Source of the DNA: Candidatus Krumholzibacteriota bacterium | Lineage (GTDB): Bacteria > Krumholzibacteriota > Krumholzibacteriia > JAJRXK01 | Direction of reading: 5' to 3' | DNA: 64,000 nucleotides | Assembly (NCBI GenBank): GCA_029262065.1 | Contig: JAJDAC010000017.1 | Span: 210,929 to 274,928, forward strand | Shown here: positions 18,178 to 27,371 of the stretch, one piece after another | Layout: each line of letters starts with the position of its first letter | Position numbering within the stretch: position 1 is the stretch's first letter | Notes under the pieces: generated by a model | Databases searched by the model: none | What the model was told of the DNA's origin: nothing | What the model saw: the letters and a program-made list of their open reading frames with translations, nothing else | Made by a program: the position numbers and the translations under genes

Positions 18178-18207
18178 CGGGGCCCGCCGCGAATGCGACG
18201 GGCCCCG
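18178..18207. terminator. strong GC hairpin between convergent genes
   Basis: Inverted repeat CGGGGCCCG...CGGGCCCCG, with an inner CGC/GCG extension around a GAAT loop. It lies between the convergent lipoprotein and cytolysin-like genes, so it can serve both directions. No T-run follows on either strand, so termination rather than mere transcript-end stability is inferred. Confidence 0.5.
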
Positions 18208-18228
18208 GAAGAACAGGCTTCGCGAGGG

Positions 18229-19890
18229 TCAGTCCGTCAGATCCTGCACGATCTGCACGTTGTACCGGACCCGCATCTTCATCTTCTTGTCGAACAGCTC
18301 GCTCACGAAACAGGTCCTGGTGTCGGTTATCGATCCGTTACCCACGGGGATGTTCTTGTTCCAGGTCTTTTTCCACTCGAAGTCGCCCAGCGGACCATCG
18401 TAGGCGGTCTCCTTGAAGATCCCGGTCAGCTTCGCCTGATCGCGGCCGTCGAAGTGCAGGTCGACCTCCACGTAGGGACGGCCGGCGGTCGTGCGCTCGG
18501 CGCAGTTCTCGTTGGCCTTGATCTGGATGAAGTCACCGGCGCAGAACAGGCCCAGCTGCGTGCGCTCACCCTTGCCCGCGAAGCAGGTGCCGCTGGCTTG
18601 CTGCACGCGGAACTCGTAGTTCCACTTGGTCTCCAGGCACTGGTAACAACCCGCGTAGCCGCCCGCACCCGACACGAAGTGGATCTCGTCGAGCGTGATG
18701 CGATACCGACGGCCGGTCACTTCCACCGAGGCCGGCAGGCACTGGGTCAGATCGTATTCGGTGGTCTCACTGACGCGCGCGATGCTGTTGTCGCCCAGGT
18801 TGCGGATGGTGTAGGAGATGGGCCGTCCGGTGGTCAGGGCCGAGTCTTCGGCGAAGTACTCGGAAAGATTGCCGCTGCGAATGAGCGCCTCGGCGTTCTG
18901 CGCGTCGCCACCAATGGCCACCACGCTGATCTCGGCTTCTTCCAGAATCTGCTTCTGCTCGGCGGAAAGCTCGGCCGAGAACTCGCCGCCGTTGTAGATG
19001 GCGCTCAGCGTGCTCTTGATCGAGGCCTCGCTCGCGTTCGACGTGAAGGAGAACATGAGCATGCGGCCGTAGGCCACGTTCGATACAAACACCGGCAGGT
19101 TGTCCGGGCCCAGGCGGCCCAGTTTCTCCTGCTCGGCACGGTGGCTCTCGGTGAAGCCGGCACTGAAGAACGCACCCGGCGTCTGGGGCAGCACCGTGGA
19201 AACGGTGAACATGCGCTGGATGTAGGAAGCGGTGATGGTCGTGGTCTCGGCCGAGACGCTCGCCTCGAGCGCGGCGCGCACGCCCACGCCGTAGTAGCTG
19301 GCCGACATGCCCATGCGAATGGCGCCCTCTTGCACCGAGTGTGACTTCACCTGGTTGAACGTGATGCTACTGCCGGCGCGATGGCCGGCGTCGGTAGCGG
19401 TCTGGATCAGGCGGCCTACCGCCTGGTTCACCGAAGCCAGATCCGGATCGGTCACGGTCTCGGTGTTCTCGTCGGCCAGCAGATCGATCGAGACGGTCAG
19501 CGGCGTGCGCTGGCGAATGGGAAGCTCAGCCAGCGAGCCAATACCGCGCGTGTGTCCCTTGCCCTGCAGCAGCACGCCCGGCCAGAGAATCTCCGAGTCG
19601 GGGTTGAGCGTGACGATCTTGTCGGGCGTCTGCGTAATGGAGTACGGCGTGGTGGTGCACTGGTAGTTGTTCTCCCCCACCAATTCCTCGCTGTTCGCCG
19701 TCTCACCCATGGGCTCGTCGGAGTCGGGCATCGCGGGCGAGAACTCTTCCCACGCGGGAAGTTCGCTCAAATAAACGTTCATGTCGGCGGGGGCACTGTT
19801 GGGCTCGATGACGTCTTCACTGCAGCCGACAGAGAAGAACGCCGCGCAAAGGGCAGTAATGGCGATGGTGATGTTCAGTTGAGTTCTCAT
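18229..19890 (-). CDS. lipid-anchored cholesterol-dependent-cytolysin-like protein (thiol-activated cytolysin family)
   Basis: 553 residues from the ATG at 19890 (GGAGGATGCA upstream). A lipoprotein signal ends at SVGC (Cys23). Residues about 85-385 carry hallmarks of the pore-forming core: VTLNPDSEILWPGVLLQG (94-110), VAYGRMLMF (272-280), VAIGGDAQNA (324-333), PISYTIRNLGDNSIA (357-371) and TEYDLTQC. These match blocks conserved in cholesterol-dependent cytolysins and their CDC-like relatives. The usual domain 4 with its Trp-rich undecapeptide is absent. Residues 385-553 instead form a cysteine-containing beta-rich domain (Cys415/418 and later Cys). It would sit on the outer membrane and may be an inter-bacterial or anti-eukaryote pore former, or a structural relative. 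It is divergent from an ECF sigma/kinase operon. Confidence 0.85.
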   Translation of the reverse strand: MRTQLNITIAITALCAAFFSVGCSEDVIEPNSAPADMNVYLSELPAWEEFSPAMPDSDEPMGETANSEELVGENNYQCTTTPYSITQTPDKIVTLNPDSEILWPGVLLQGKGHTRGIGSLAELPIRQRTPLTVSIDLLADENTETVTDPDLASVNQAVGRLIQTATDAGHRAGSSITFNQVKSHSVQEGAIRMGMSASYYGVGVRAALEASVSAETTTITASYIQRMFTVSTVLPQTPGAFFSAGFTESHRAEQEKLGRLGPDNLPVFVSNVAYGRMLMFSFTSNASEASIKSTLSAIYNGGEFSAELSAEQKQILEEAEISVVAIGGDAQNAEALIRSGNLSEYFAEDSALTTGRPISYTIRNLGDNSIARVSETTEYDLTQCLPASVEVTGRRYRITLDEIHFVSGAGGYAGCYQCLETKWNYEFRVQQASGTCFAGKGERTQLGLFCAGDFIQIKANENCAERTTAGRPYVEVDLHFDGRDQAKLTGIFKETAYDGPLGDFEWKKTWNKNIPVGNGSITDTRTCFVSELFDKKMKMRVRYNVQIVQDLTD

Positions 19891-20010
19891 TGCATCCTCC
19901 GTGGATGGTTTGGGGTTCATGACCGGGGAGCGCAGAACCCCGAGGAAATCGGCAGTGCCAGATCGATTTTTTTTTGGGCGGGACGGTCTTTTCTTCGTAA
20001 GTGGTTGTGC

Positions 20011-20016
20011 TACAAT
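20011..20016 (+). promoter_or_regulatory. candidate -10 element for the ECF sigma/kinase operon
   Basis: TACAAT, five of six bases matching a housekeeping -10, lies 54 bases before the sigma-factor ATG in the 179-base divergent region (19891-20069) shared with the cytolysin-like gene. No convincing -35 hexamer is seen 16-18 bases upstream. A nine-T run at 19969-19977 lies in the same region. Confidence 0.3.
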
Positions 20017-20069
20017 GCCTTGGCGCTCCCATCGGACGGGCGCCACTTCGTCGATTCGGTGGTGGAAGC

Positions 20070-20633
20070 ATGTCCCAGCTCCTGGAAACCCTCTCGCGGT
20101 TGCGTCAGGGCGACGCCCGGGCCCTTGAATCCCTGGAGCCCGAGGTCTACGAACATCTCCGGCGCGTAGCCGGGGGCGCTCTTGCCCACGAACGCCCCGG
20201 CCACACGCTGCAGCCCACCGCCCTGGTGCACGAGGCCTACCTGAGGTTGGCCAAGGACTCCGAACTGCAGCTAGCGGATCGCGCCCACCTGTTGGCCATC
20301 TGCGCGCGCACCATGCGACGCATTCTTATCGACCACGCGCGTTCGAGACGGGCCGACAAGCGCGGTGGCGACCAGGCCCTGGTCACCCTGAGCGACGATC
20401 GACACGCCAACGCCGGCAGTGAGATCGACGTGCTCGATCTACACGACGCTCTCGAAAGCCTGGCCAAGGTGAACGAGCGCAGTCAGCGCGTGGTGGAACT
20501 GCGCTTCTTCGGTGGATTGACCACGCACGAAACGGCCGAGGTGCTGGGCGTGTCGGTGCGCACGGTGGGCGACGACTGGACCTTCGCGAAGGCGTGGTTG
20601 GGTCGCGAGCTGAACACGTCGCTGGAACCGTGA
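20070..20633 (+). CDS. ECF-like sigma factor (TIGR02999/X6 type)
   Basis: 187 residues from the ATG at 20070 (GGTGGAAG upstream). The N-terminal region 2 carries HTLQPTALVHEAYLRL and ADRAHLLAICARTMRRILIDHAR. Region 4 has VVELRFFGGLTTHETAEVLGVS and TVGDDWTFAKAWL. These are signatures of the TIGR02999 'X6' sigma group, which is found next to Ser/Thr kinases in Planctomycetes, Acidobacteria and relatives. Its last codon overlaps the kinase start by four bases (GTGA). No anti-sigma factor is present, so the kinase probably controls it by phosphorylation. The divergent cytolysin-like gene is a natural candidate target. Confidence 0.93.
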   Translation: MSQLLETLSRLRQGDARALESLEPEVYEHLRRVAGGALAHERPGHTLQPTALVHEAYLRLAKDSELQLADRAHLLAICARTMRRILIDHARSRRADKRGGDQALVTLSDDRHANAGSEIDVLDLHDALESLAKVNERSQRVVELRFFGGLTTHETAEVLGVSVRTVGDDWTFAKAWLGRELNTSLEP

Positions 20634-23236
20634 GTGATCGCGGCGATCGATTACGGGATCTGTTCCTGGCGGCGCGTGCGCTGGCCGGCGACGAACTGGG
20701 CGCCTACCTGGATTCCGCCTGCGGCGAAGATCTTGAGTTGCGCGCCGAGGTCGAGAGCCTGTTGGAGTCATCGCAACGCAGCGATCTAGACTCGGCCGAC
20801 GTGGAGCTGGCGGTGGTCAGCGAGGCCAGCCGCACGGTGACCGACTTCGACATTCCCGAGAGCATCGGCGCCTACCGCATCGTTCGCCGCCTGGGCACGG
20901 GCGGCATGGGTTCGGTGTTCGAGGCCGAGCAGGCCAATCCGCGCCGCACCGTTGCGTTGAAGATCATCAACACCCCGTGGCTCACTCCCGGCATGGTGCG
21001 TCGCTTCGAAACCGAAGTGCAGGCGCTGGGCAATCTGCAGCATCGTGGCATCGCCCAGATCTTCGAAGCGGGCTCGTTCGAGATGGACGGCGGTACCCTC
21101 CCCTACTTCGCCATGGAGTACATTGGCGGACGGACGCTCACGCACTACGCCGAGCAGGAGAAGCTGAGCGTTCCCGATCGGTTGGATCTGATCGCCCGCA
21201 TATGTGACGCCGTGGATCACGCGCACCGCCAGAGCATCATCCACCGCGACCTCAAGCCCGGCAACATCCTGGTGAGTGAGCGGGGGCATCCCAAGGTGCT
21301 GGACTTCGGCGTGGCGCGGGTGACGCAGGCCGACGTGCGCGCGGCGACCGTCCATACCGCCGTGGGTCAATTGGTGGGGACCCTGCCGTACATGAGCCCC
21401 GAGCAGGTATCGGGTGAGGTGGACGAACTGGATCTGCGCACCGATGTGTACTCGCTGGGCGTGATCGCCTACGAACTGCTCACCGGCAAGTTTCCCTACG
21501 ATCTGGGCCATGGTTCGATTCCCGATGCGATCGTGGCCATTCGCGACGAAGAACCCGAACCGTTGGATCAGCACGGTCGCGAGTTGGGCGGCGACGTGAA
21601 AACGATCGTGCACAGGGCCCTGGAGAAGGAACCGGATCGCCGGTACCAGTCGGCAGCGGAGTTGGCCGCTGACATCCGGCGCTTCCTGCGACATGAACCA
21701 ATTCTGGCCCGCCCGCAAAGCACCTGGTACCGCGCGCAGAAGTTCGCCCGGCGCAACCAGGCGTTGGTGACCGGCGGAGCCGTGTTTCTCGTGGTGGTGC
21801 TGGCCAGTCTGGGAATCATGGCGCAGCTGTACCTGCGTTCGGAGTCCGAGCGGGTAGCCAAGGAACGCGAAGCCACGCGCGCGACCGCGGTATCGAGCTT
21901 TCTGCTGGACGACATGCTGGCCGCCGCGCGCACGATCGAGGGTGGGTTCGACACGAAGGTGGTCGATGTGCTCGACCGCGCGGCTGAGAAGGCCGGAACC
22001 AGGTTTGCGGAGCAGCCATTGCTCGAGGCCGAGGTACGGTTGGTCCTCGGTGAGACCTACCGCGATCTGGGCAAGTACGCGGAGGCGCGCGAGCAGGGCC
22101 GGCTTTCTGGGGTGCTCTTTGCCGAACAACTCGGACGCGGCCACCAGCGGACCATCATGTCCAACATCATCGAGGCGACCGCGGCCAACTTCATGGACGA
22201 ACCGGAACAAGCCGAGGCGCTGGCACGAGACGCGCTGGCCCGCGCCCGACCTGCGCTGGGGCCAACGTCGCTCACCACCGCGGCAGCCGCGTCACGCCTG
22301 GGCGAGATTCTGCAGAAACAGAAGAAACACGAGGAGGCCGAGGAGCTGCTTCGAATGGCCATAGAGATTTTCGACGACGACGCCAGCAGCCCCAACGACC
22401 AGATCGAGCCGCGGTTGAGCCTGGCCGCGTCGTTGCACGTGCGCGGCCAAGTCAAGGAAGCGACCGTCATTCTGCGTGAAACGCTGGCCCTGAGCGAGCG
22501 CCACTCGGGTTCGGAGCATCCGGCCACCCTCAGCACCAAGAACAATCTGATCGGTGCCCTGTTGGCCATCGACGAAGACGAGGAGGCGGCCGACCTGGCC
22601 GTGTCGCTGGCGGCGGACTTTTCGAAGGTGTACCCGCCCGAACATCCGCTGAACATGTTCGTAAACGTAACCTGTGCGCGAGCTCTGCAGGCCGCGATGC
22701 GTCTGGACGAGGCGATGGCATATGCGACGAGGGCCTACGAGGTGTCGATGAAGAGTTTCGGGCCGTCGCGGTACGAGACCGAGCGGGCGGCCAACGCTTG
22801 TGAGGAAATTGCGAGAGACGCGGCCGATGCGCCGGCGCGGTTGCATTGGGCTTACGTGGGTCTGGGGTGCCGGTTGCGGATCGCCAGTCCGGGAGAGTTG
22901 GCCAGTGTGGTGGCCCGCATGCGGATGCCGCAGTCGCTGCCTGATTACGATGCCGAGGAGTTCGCCGAACAGGTCACGACCATGGAGAAAGAGTCGGTCC
23001 CACCGGGGCATGCGCGGCGGTCGCGGTATCTGTGCAACCTCGGGCGTGGGTATCTGGAGTTTGGTCAGCAGGACGATGCGTTGTGGTGTCTGCGCGAGGC
23101 CTACGCGGCACTTGGCGAGAGTGACACCAGCGATCTTGAAATGCCGGCGATTGCTTTGGCGCTCGCCGAAATCCATACGTCGCGGGGGGAGGAAGCCGAG
23201 GCCGCACGCTGGCGGAAGCTGGCGGCCGCGGAGTGA
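20630..23236 (+). CDS. transmembrane Ser/Thr protein kinase with extracytoplasmic TPR domain
   Basis: 868 residues starting at a GTG that overlaps the sigma-factor stop. An N-terminal helical region (1-70) with a DLELRAEVESLLESS motif is typical of kinases coupled to X6 sigma factors. The Hanks-type kinase domain (about 82-352) has GTGGMGSVFEAE, Lys111, HRDLKPGN (205-212), DFG (225-227) and SPEQ. One membrane helix (about 380-402) is followed by TPR-like repeats out to the C-terminus, outside the inner membrane. All catalytic residues are present, so it should be active. With the sigma factor it forms a likely one-operon signal transduction unit. Confidence 0.93.
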   Translation: MSDRGDRLRDLFLAARALAGDELGAYLDSACGEDLELRAEVESLLESSQRSDLDSADVELAVVSEASRTVTDFDIPESIGAYRIVRRLGTGGMGSVFEAEQANPRRTVALKIINTPWLTPGMVRRFETEVQALGNLQHRGIAQIFEAGSFEMDGGTLPYFAMEYIGGRTLTHYAEQEKLSVPDRLDLIARICDAVDHAHRQSIIHRDLKPGNILVSERGHPKVLDFGVARVTQADVRAATVHTAVGQLVGTLPYMSPEQVSGEVDELDLRTDVYSLGVIAYELLTGKFPYDLGHGSIPDAIVAIRDEEPEPLDQHGRELGGDVKTIVHRALEKEPDRRYQSAAELAADIRRFLRHEPILARPQSTWYRAQKFARRNQALVTGGAVFLVVVLASLGIMAQLYLRSESERVAKEREATRATAVSSFLLDDMLAAARTIEGGFDTKVVDVLDRAAEKAGTRFAEQPLLEAEVRLVLGETYRDLGKYAEAREQGRLSGVLFAEQLGRGHQRTIMSNIIEATAANFMDEPEQAEALARDALARARPALGPTSLTTAAAASRLGEILQKQKKHEEAEELLRMAIEIFDDDASSPNDQIEPRLSLAASLHVRGQVKEATVILRETLALSERHSGSEHPATLSTKNNLIGALLAIDEDEEAADLAVSLAADFSKVYPPEHPLNMFVNVTCARALQAAMRLDEAMAYATRAYEVSMKSFGPSRYETERAANACEEIARDAADAPARLHWAYVGLGCRLRIASPGELASVVARMRMPQSLPDYDAEEFAEQVTTMEKESVPPGHARRSRYLCNLGRGYLEFGQQDDALWCLREAYAALGESDTSDLEMPAIALALAEIHTSRGEEAEAARWRKLAAAE

Positions 23237-23299
23237 TGAACCGGCGGCGCCCATTGGACCAAACAGTTCGACGACGGAACCCTCTCCCATCGCTAGACC

Positions 23300-25147
23300 C
23301 TACACCTTGACCCCCTCGTTCCGCCGATCTCCGATCCACTCCCCCATGATTCCCATGTTCCAGTAGAGATCCTGCGCGCCGTTGACGGCCGTGCCTCGTA
23401 CACGGATGCGCCCGCCGTGCTCGCCGTGTTGGTGGTGATAGTGGCACAACGTGACCAGGTTGGTGACCACGTCCGGTCCACCGTGGCTGGCGTATACGAT
23501 GTGGTGAACTTCCAGGGTGCTGCGCTTGCTGCACTCGGGTGCACTGCATCGGTAGCGGTCGCGCTCGAGGGTGGCTCGGTGCCACTTGCGGTCGTACTCC
23601 GGTTGCACGTGGTGGGTCCAGGCCATGCGAGCGATGTGGACGACCTTCAGTAGCGCCCACCAGGGTGGCGGGTGAGGTATGTCTTCAACCGGTATGCCCG
23701 TAGCTCTACTGCAGACGAGGCGAGCGCGGTCGCTGATGGAGGCCATCAGCTGGAGTAACGCATCGGCTACGTCGCGAGAAAGGGTCCACTTGAGGGGGAC
23801 CAGGTCGAGAGTCGGCGATTCAGAGCTCGTGAAGAGATCTTCGGCGGGAAGCAGGAAGTCGGGCAATGACGGGTTGGCTGCGATGGTCGTGGGCGATTGG
23901 ATGGACGCTCGCAGGTCGTCGTCAGCGGGCGGAGCAAAGTCCATTCTGCTCCAACTACAGTAGTCGGTCCGCGAGAGACGAATGGCCCACTCGATCTTGG
24001 CCGAGAGGCGGCGCGTGGTGATCTGACCCGCCTCGTCGATCCAGGTGCGAAGGCTGCTGCGGGGGACTCCAGCTTGCCGCTCCAGGCGGTGTAGTTCGTC
24101 GAATTGGAAGGCACTGATTTCTCCGGCGACGCGGGCGAGGGCCAGCGGATGACCGGCGCGGCGCTCGCGGGCGCGGCGCAGCATATCGTGGGACGTTCGG
24201 GCCGAGACTCCCAGGCACTGTTCAGTGAACTGGACAAAGCGCGGGAAACCGCATTGGCCGTGGATGTTTTCGTGGAACATCGACAACAGTTCGTCTTCGC
24301 GCTGCGTGGTGAGCTCGGCGTGTTGGCGCGCGAGCTGGACGAAGTTGGCGTCGAGTTCCTGCACGCTTGGTTGGTCCAGTTGGGCCGAGGTACCAATGGA
24401 GGCGGTTGGGCAAGTTGGGCCGGCTGGGTCAGTTGGCGGCTGACTCGGCAACGCGGGTGGTGCCGATCGGACACTATGTGTGACGGCGCGGGTGGACCCC
24501 TGGTAGCGCTCGCGCGCTTGCTCTGGATGGACGCTCGCAAGGACTTCGGTGGTCGCTTCCGAGCAGATAGCGTCCATACATTGCTCGGGCGTGGCTTCAT
24601 CGCCCAGAAGGTAGCTGGCCAGCTCGAGAGTTTCCTCGACGTAGGCGGCCACCGAGGCGGGCATGGAGATGGAGACACGCACGAGTTCATCGCTCGAGGA
24701 ACACGCAACGCGCGGCGGCCGCAGTCTGCGCTCCTGGTGCAGTCGCTCGAAGGCCTGACGGGTGGACAGTCCTTCGAGCTCGTCGGCCAGCTCGTCCCAT
24801 CTTGAAGGATCGCATTGGGAGGCCATGCGTTCGATGACGGAGAACGTAAGGCTTCCACAATCGAAGTGGATGGACGCTCGCAGAGATGCGTTGAGCACCG
24901 TGCCTACGCGAACGAAACCTGACCACGTGTTCCACGTGATTCCCGCCCGGGCGCGTACGTAGTCGCGCAGGGACGAAAACCCCAACTCGCGATGACCGCA
25001 ACGCCGACGGATTTCGACCGCGGCGAGCGCAAGTTCGCGCAGGAGTCGAGTTGGCCTGTGTTTGAATTGGTATGCGCGTTGCGCCGGTGTCGCGCGCGAA
25101 ATGCTCGCGACCATTGGAACTGCGACGGCTGACATCTTGCGATCCAC
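23300..25147 (-). CDS. HNH endonuclease-domain protein (615 aa)
   Basis: The C-terminal ~100 residues form an HNH nuclease domain: KWHRATLERDRYRC, CSAPECSKRSTLEVHHIVY (paired CxxxxC-type zinc ligands and the catalytic HH), then CHYHHQHGEHGG. The N-terminal ~500 residues are helical, with two related segments resembling DUF222-like repeats (around 60-130 and 295-360), a layout common in Myxococcota and Actinobacteria HNH proteins of unknown role. The start is a GTG; an ATG four codons later is an alternative. It is convergent with the kinase gene (63-base gap). Such genes are often multicopy and mobile in behaviour, but no intron or intein is seen here. Confidence 0.85.
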   Translation of the reverse strand: MDRKMSAVAVPMVASISRATPAQRAYQFKHRPTRLLRELALAAVEIRRRCGHRELGFSSLRDYVRARAGITWNTWSGFVRVGTVLNASLRASIHFDCGSLTFSVIERMASQCDPSRWDELADELEGLSTRQAFERLHQERRLRPPRVACSSSDELVRVSISMPASVAAYVEETLELASYLLGDEATPEQCMDAICSEATTEVLASVHPEQARERYQGSTRAVTHSVRSAPPALPSQPPTDPAGPTCPTASIGTSAQLDQPSVQELDANFVQLARQHAELTTQREDELLSMFHENIHGQCGFPRFVQFTEQCLGVSARTSHDMLRRARERRAGHPLALARVAGEISAFQFDELHRLERQAGVPRSSLRTWIDEAGQITTRRLSAKIEWAIRLSRTDYCSWSRMDFAPPADDDLRASIQSPTTIAANPSLPDFLLPAEDLFTSSESPTLDLVPLKWTLSRDVADALLQLMASISDRARLVCSRATGIPVEDIPHPPPWWALLKVVHIARMAWTHHVQPEYDRKWHRATLERDRYRCSAPECSKRSTLEVHHIVYASHGGPDVVTNLVTLCHYHHQHGEHGGRIRVRGTAVNGAQDLYWNMGIMGEWIGDRRNEGVKV

Positions 25148-25256
25148 AACTGGGAGGCTGGGATGCTCGATGGGTGAAAGGTAACAGACATTTGTGTGTT
25201 GAGCAAGATCAGAATGCTGCCTGACGCCAGATCAACTCGCCGAAGCCCAACGATGA

Positions 25257-27359
25257 TCACGCCAGTCGTCGCGCCAACATCGAGAACCGTCTTCCCTGCG
25301 GGTCGCGCCGGATCGTGCTCGTGACCATTTGCCGCTGGCCCACGATGATGCACATTTTTGTTGCGCGACTGATCGCGGTATACAGCCAGCTTCGCTGAGG
25401 GATCTTCCCACCCTGCGACTGGTGCAGTGGAATGACGACGTAGGGCGCCTCGCTTCCCTGGAACTTGTGGCAGGTGATGGCATACGCCAGGTCCAACTCG
25501 CTCTCGTTCATGGGTATTTCCACAGTACGCGACGGGTTCTCGAACCTGACCACGAACTGACTCTCTTTCGTGCGGATCTCGAGCATGGTCCCAAGGTCGC
25601 CATTCAGAGTGTCCAGATTGTACTGATTCTTGTTCTGGATGACTTTGTCGCCAATTCGGAACTGGAATTTGCCCATCTTGCCACCACTGGGGTTCATTCT
25701 CGCCTGGAACACAGGATTCAGCTCGTTACACGACAACAGCCCCTGCCTGCGCAGCGGCGTGATGACCTGGATTTCGCCAATCGGATCGGCTGAGAACTTT
25801 TGTGGGATGCGCCGGGTTACGAGTTCGAGGATGTAGTCGCGAATCTCCGGCTGGCTTTCCTTGTGCACGAAGAAGAAATCGCTGGAGGCGTCGCTGGTTT
25901 CTGGCAACTCGATATCCTCACCGGCCTTGATGCGGTGACAGTTGCGAATGATGAGCCCGGGGTCCTGCCGCTTGATCTGCGTGAGCTCCACGGTAGCGAC
26001 TGCCCCGGACTCGATGAGATCCTTCAAGACGTTGCCGGGGCCAACCGAGGGGAGCTGATACGTGTCCCCCACCAGGATCAACCGCGTTTGCGAATCGATC
26101 GCCCTCAACAAGCTGGCCATCAGCCGAATGTCGACCATGCTCATCTCGTCGATGATCACGACATCGGCCTCGATTGGATTCTCCGCGTTGCGCTGAAAGT
26201 GGAACTCACTACCGGAGGCACGCATAGGCTCGAGCAACTTGTGGATGGTCTGGGCCGACCTGCCGGTCATTTCGGTCATTCGCTTGGCCGCCTTGCCGGT
26301 CGGCGCAGCCAGGAGAACTTTCAGTTTTGGAAATGACGAGATGATGCGCCGAATGGTGTACGTCTTTCCCGTTCCCGGGGCGCCGGTCAGAATGAACACT
26401 CCGGCCGTGGTGGCCAGCCTGAGCGCTTCCTTCTGATCATCGGCAAGGTCTCGATAGTCCGCGTTGCCGGGCGTGACGATCTGCTGCGACAACTTCTTCA
26501 ATTGCCGCGCAACAGTTTCTTCTGCCCGATGAAGTGCCGCGGCGTACACAACCTCACCATCGACTACCACATCACCGGTTGTCGCGAGCGTATCGATCTG
26601 ACTTCCAATCAGCGCCACATCGAGCCCGAGATCCTGGGCCGTCTCGGCAATCAGTTCGTCGCGTGGCGTGCACGTATGGCCATGTAGCATGGACTTGTGC
26701 TTCAGCATGTGGAGAAGACCGGCCTGGATCCGAAAGGGACCGTTTGTCTCGTAGCCAACCTGAACCGCGACCTGGTCGGCGCTCTTGAATCCGATGCCAC
26801 GGATTCCCACCAATGCGTACGGGTTCTCACGAATCTTCCCGGGCGCGTCGCTGCCCCAGGTGTCGACGATGCGAACGATCGTCCGCGTAGGAACGGGAGT
26901 GTTCCGGAAGATTGCCCTGAGTTCCAGCTGGAGGTCCTGGTCTGGTATGCCTTCCTTCAGCGCCTTCGCCATGGCCACGGCGATCGGGCGGGAGATCCGC
27001 TTGATCTCCCTTGCCACCCGGTCGGGGTCCTTGCGGCAGATTTCGAGCGTGTCGGCGCCGTACGCTTGCGTCAATTGTTTGGCCGTGGCGGGTCCCACGC
27101 CGCTTGCCTTCTCTATGAGGTACTCGCGGATCGACTCCTCGTCGGTAGGCACGTGCAGGTCATAGTCGTCGAAGGCGAATTGGCGCCCGTACTTGGGATC
27201 GTCGACCCACCTACCGGTGAGCTCGTATTTCACCCCGACCGACGGCCCGAGGATTGATCCCTTGATGGTCGCCTGGTCGAGAGTACCTATGATGAACCCG
27301 GTTTCCTCATTCTCGTACCGAATGCGGGTCAGTTTTCCCTTGATGCGTTCGGTACCCAT
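25257..27359 (-). CDS. recD2: RecD2-type SF1B DNA helicase
   Basis: 700 residues. An N-terminal OB-like segment (KGKLTRIRYENEETGFIIGTL) precedes a helix-hairpin-helix region (GVGPATAKQLTQAYG; VGIRGIGFKSADQVA). The SF1B motor follows with Walker A GAPGTGKTYTI, DEMSMVD (motif II), VGDTYQLPSVGPG (motif III) and CHKFQGSEAPYVV near the C-terminus. The N-terminal extension and absence of RecB/RecC partners define RecD2 rather than the RecBCD subunit. It unwinds DNA 5'-3' in replication and repair. GAGAG precedes the ATG. It is downstream of the HNH gene's start by about 110 bases but on the same strand, upstream in transcription. Confidence 0.92.
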   Translation of the reverse strand: MGTERIKGKLTRIRYENEETGFIIGTLDQATIKGSILGPSVGVKYELTGRWVDDPKYGRQFAFDDYDLHVPTDEESIREYLIEKASGVGPATAKQLTQAYGADTLEICRKDPDRVAREIKRISRPIAVAMAKALKEGIPDQDLQLELRAIFRNTPVPTRTIVRIVDTWGSDAPGKIRENPYALVGIRGIGFKSADQVAVQVGYETNGPFRIQAGLLHMLKHKSMLHGHTCTPRDELIAETAQDLGLDVALIGSQIDTLATTGDVVVDGEVVYAAALHRAEETVARQLKKLSQQIVTPGNADYRDLADDQKEALRLATTAGVFILTGAPGTGKTYTIRRIISSFPKLKVLLAAPTGKAAKRMTEMTGRSAQTIHKLLEPMRASGSEFHFQRNAENPIEADVVIIDEMSMVDIRLMASLLRAIDSQTRLILVGDTYQLPSVGPGNVLKDLIESGAVATVELTQIKRQDPGLIIRNCHRIKAGEDIELPETSDASSDFFFVHKESQPEIRDYILELVTRRIPQKFSADPIGEIQVITPLRRQGLLSCNELNPVFQARMNPSGGKMGKFQFRIGDKVIQNKNQYNLDTLNGDLGTMLEIRTKESQFVVRFENPSRTVEIPMNESELDLAYAITCHKFQGSEAPYVVIPLHQSQGGKIPQRSWLYTAISRATKMCIIVGQRQMVTSTIRRDPQGRRFSMLARRLA

Positions 27360-27371
27360 GGATCTCTCGGT

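Noticed and set aside
18193..19344. Long plus-strand frame (383 codons) opposite the cytolysin-like gene
   Set aside because: It is antisense to a gene with signal peptide, lipobox and family motifs, and is Gly/Val/Arg/His-rich in the way GC-rich shadow frames are.
19960..20000. Sigma-54-like promoter (TGGCAC near 19958) for the cytolysin-like gene
   Set aside because: The TGGCAC is not followed by a proper TTGC at the required distance, so the match is too weak.
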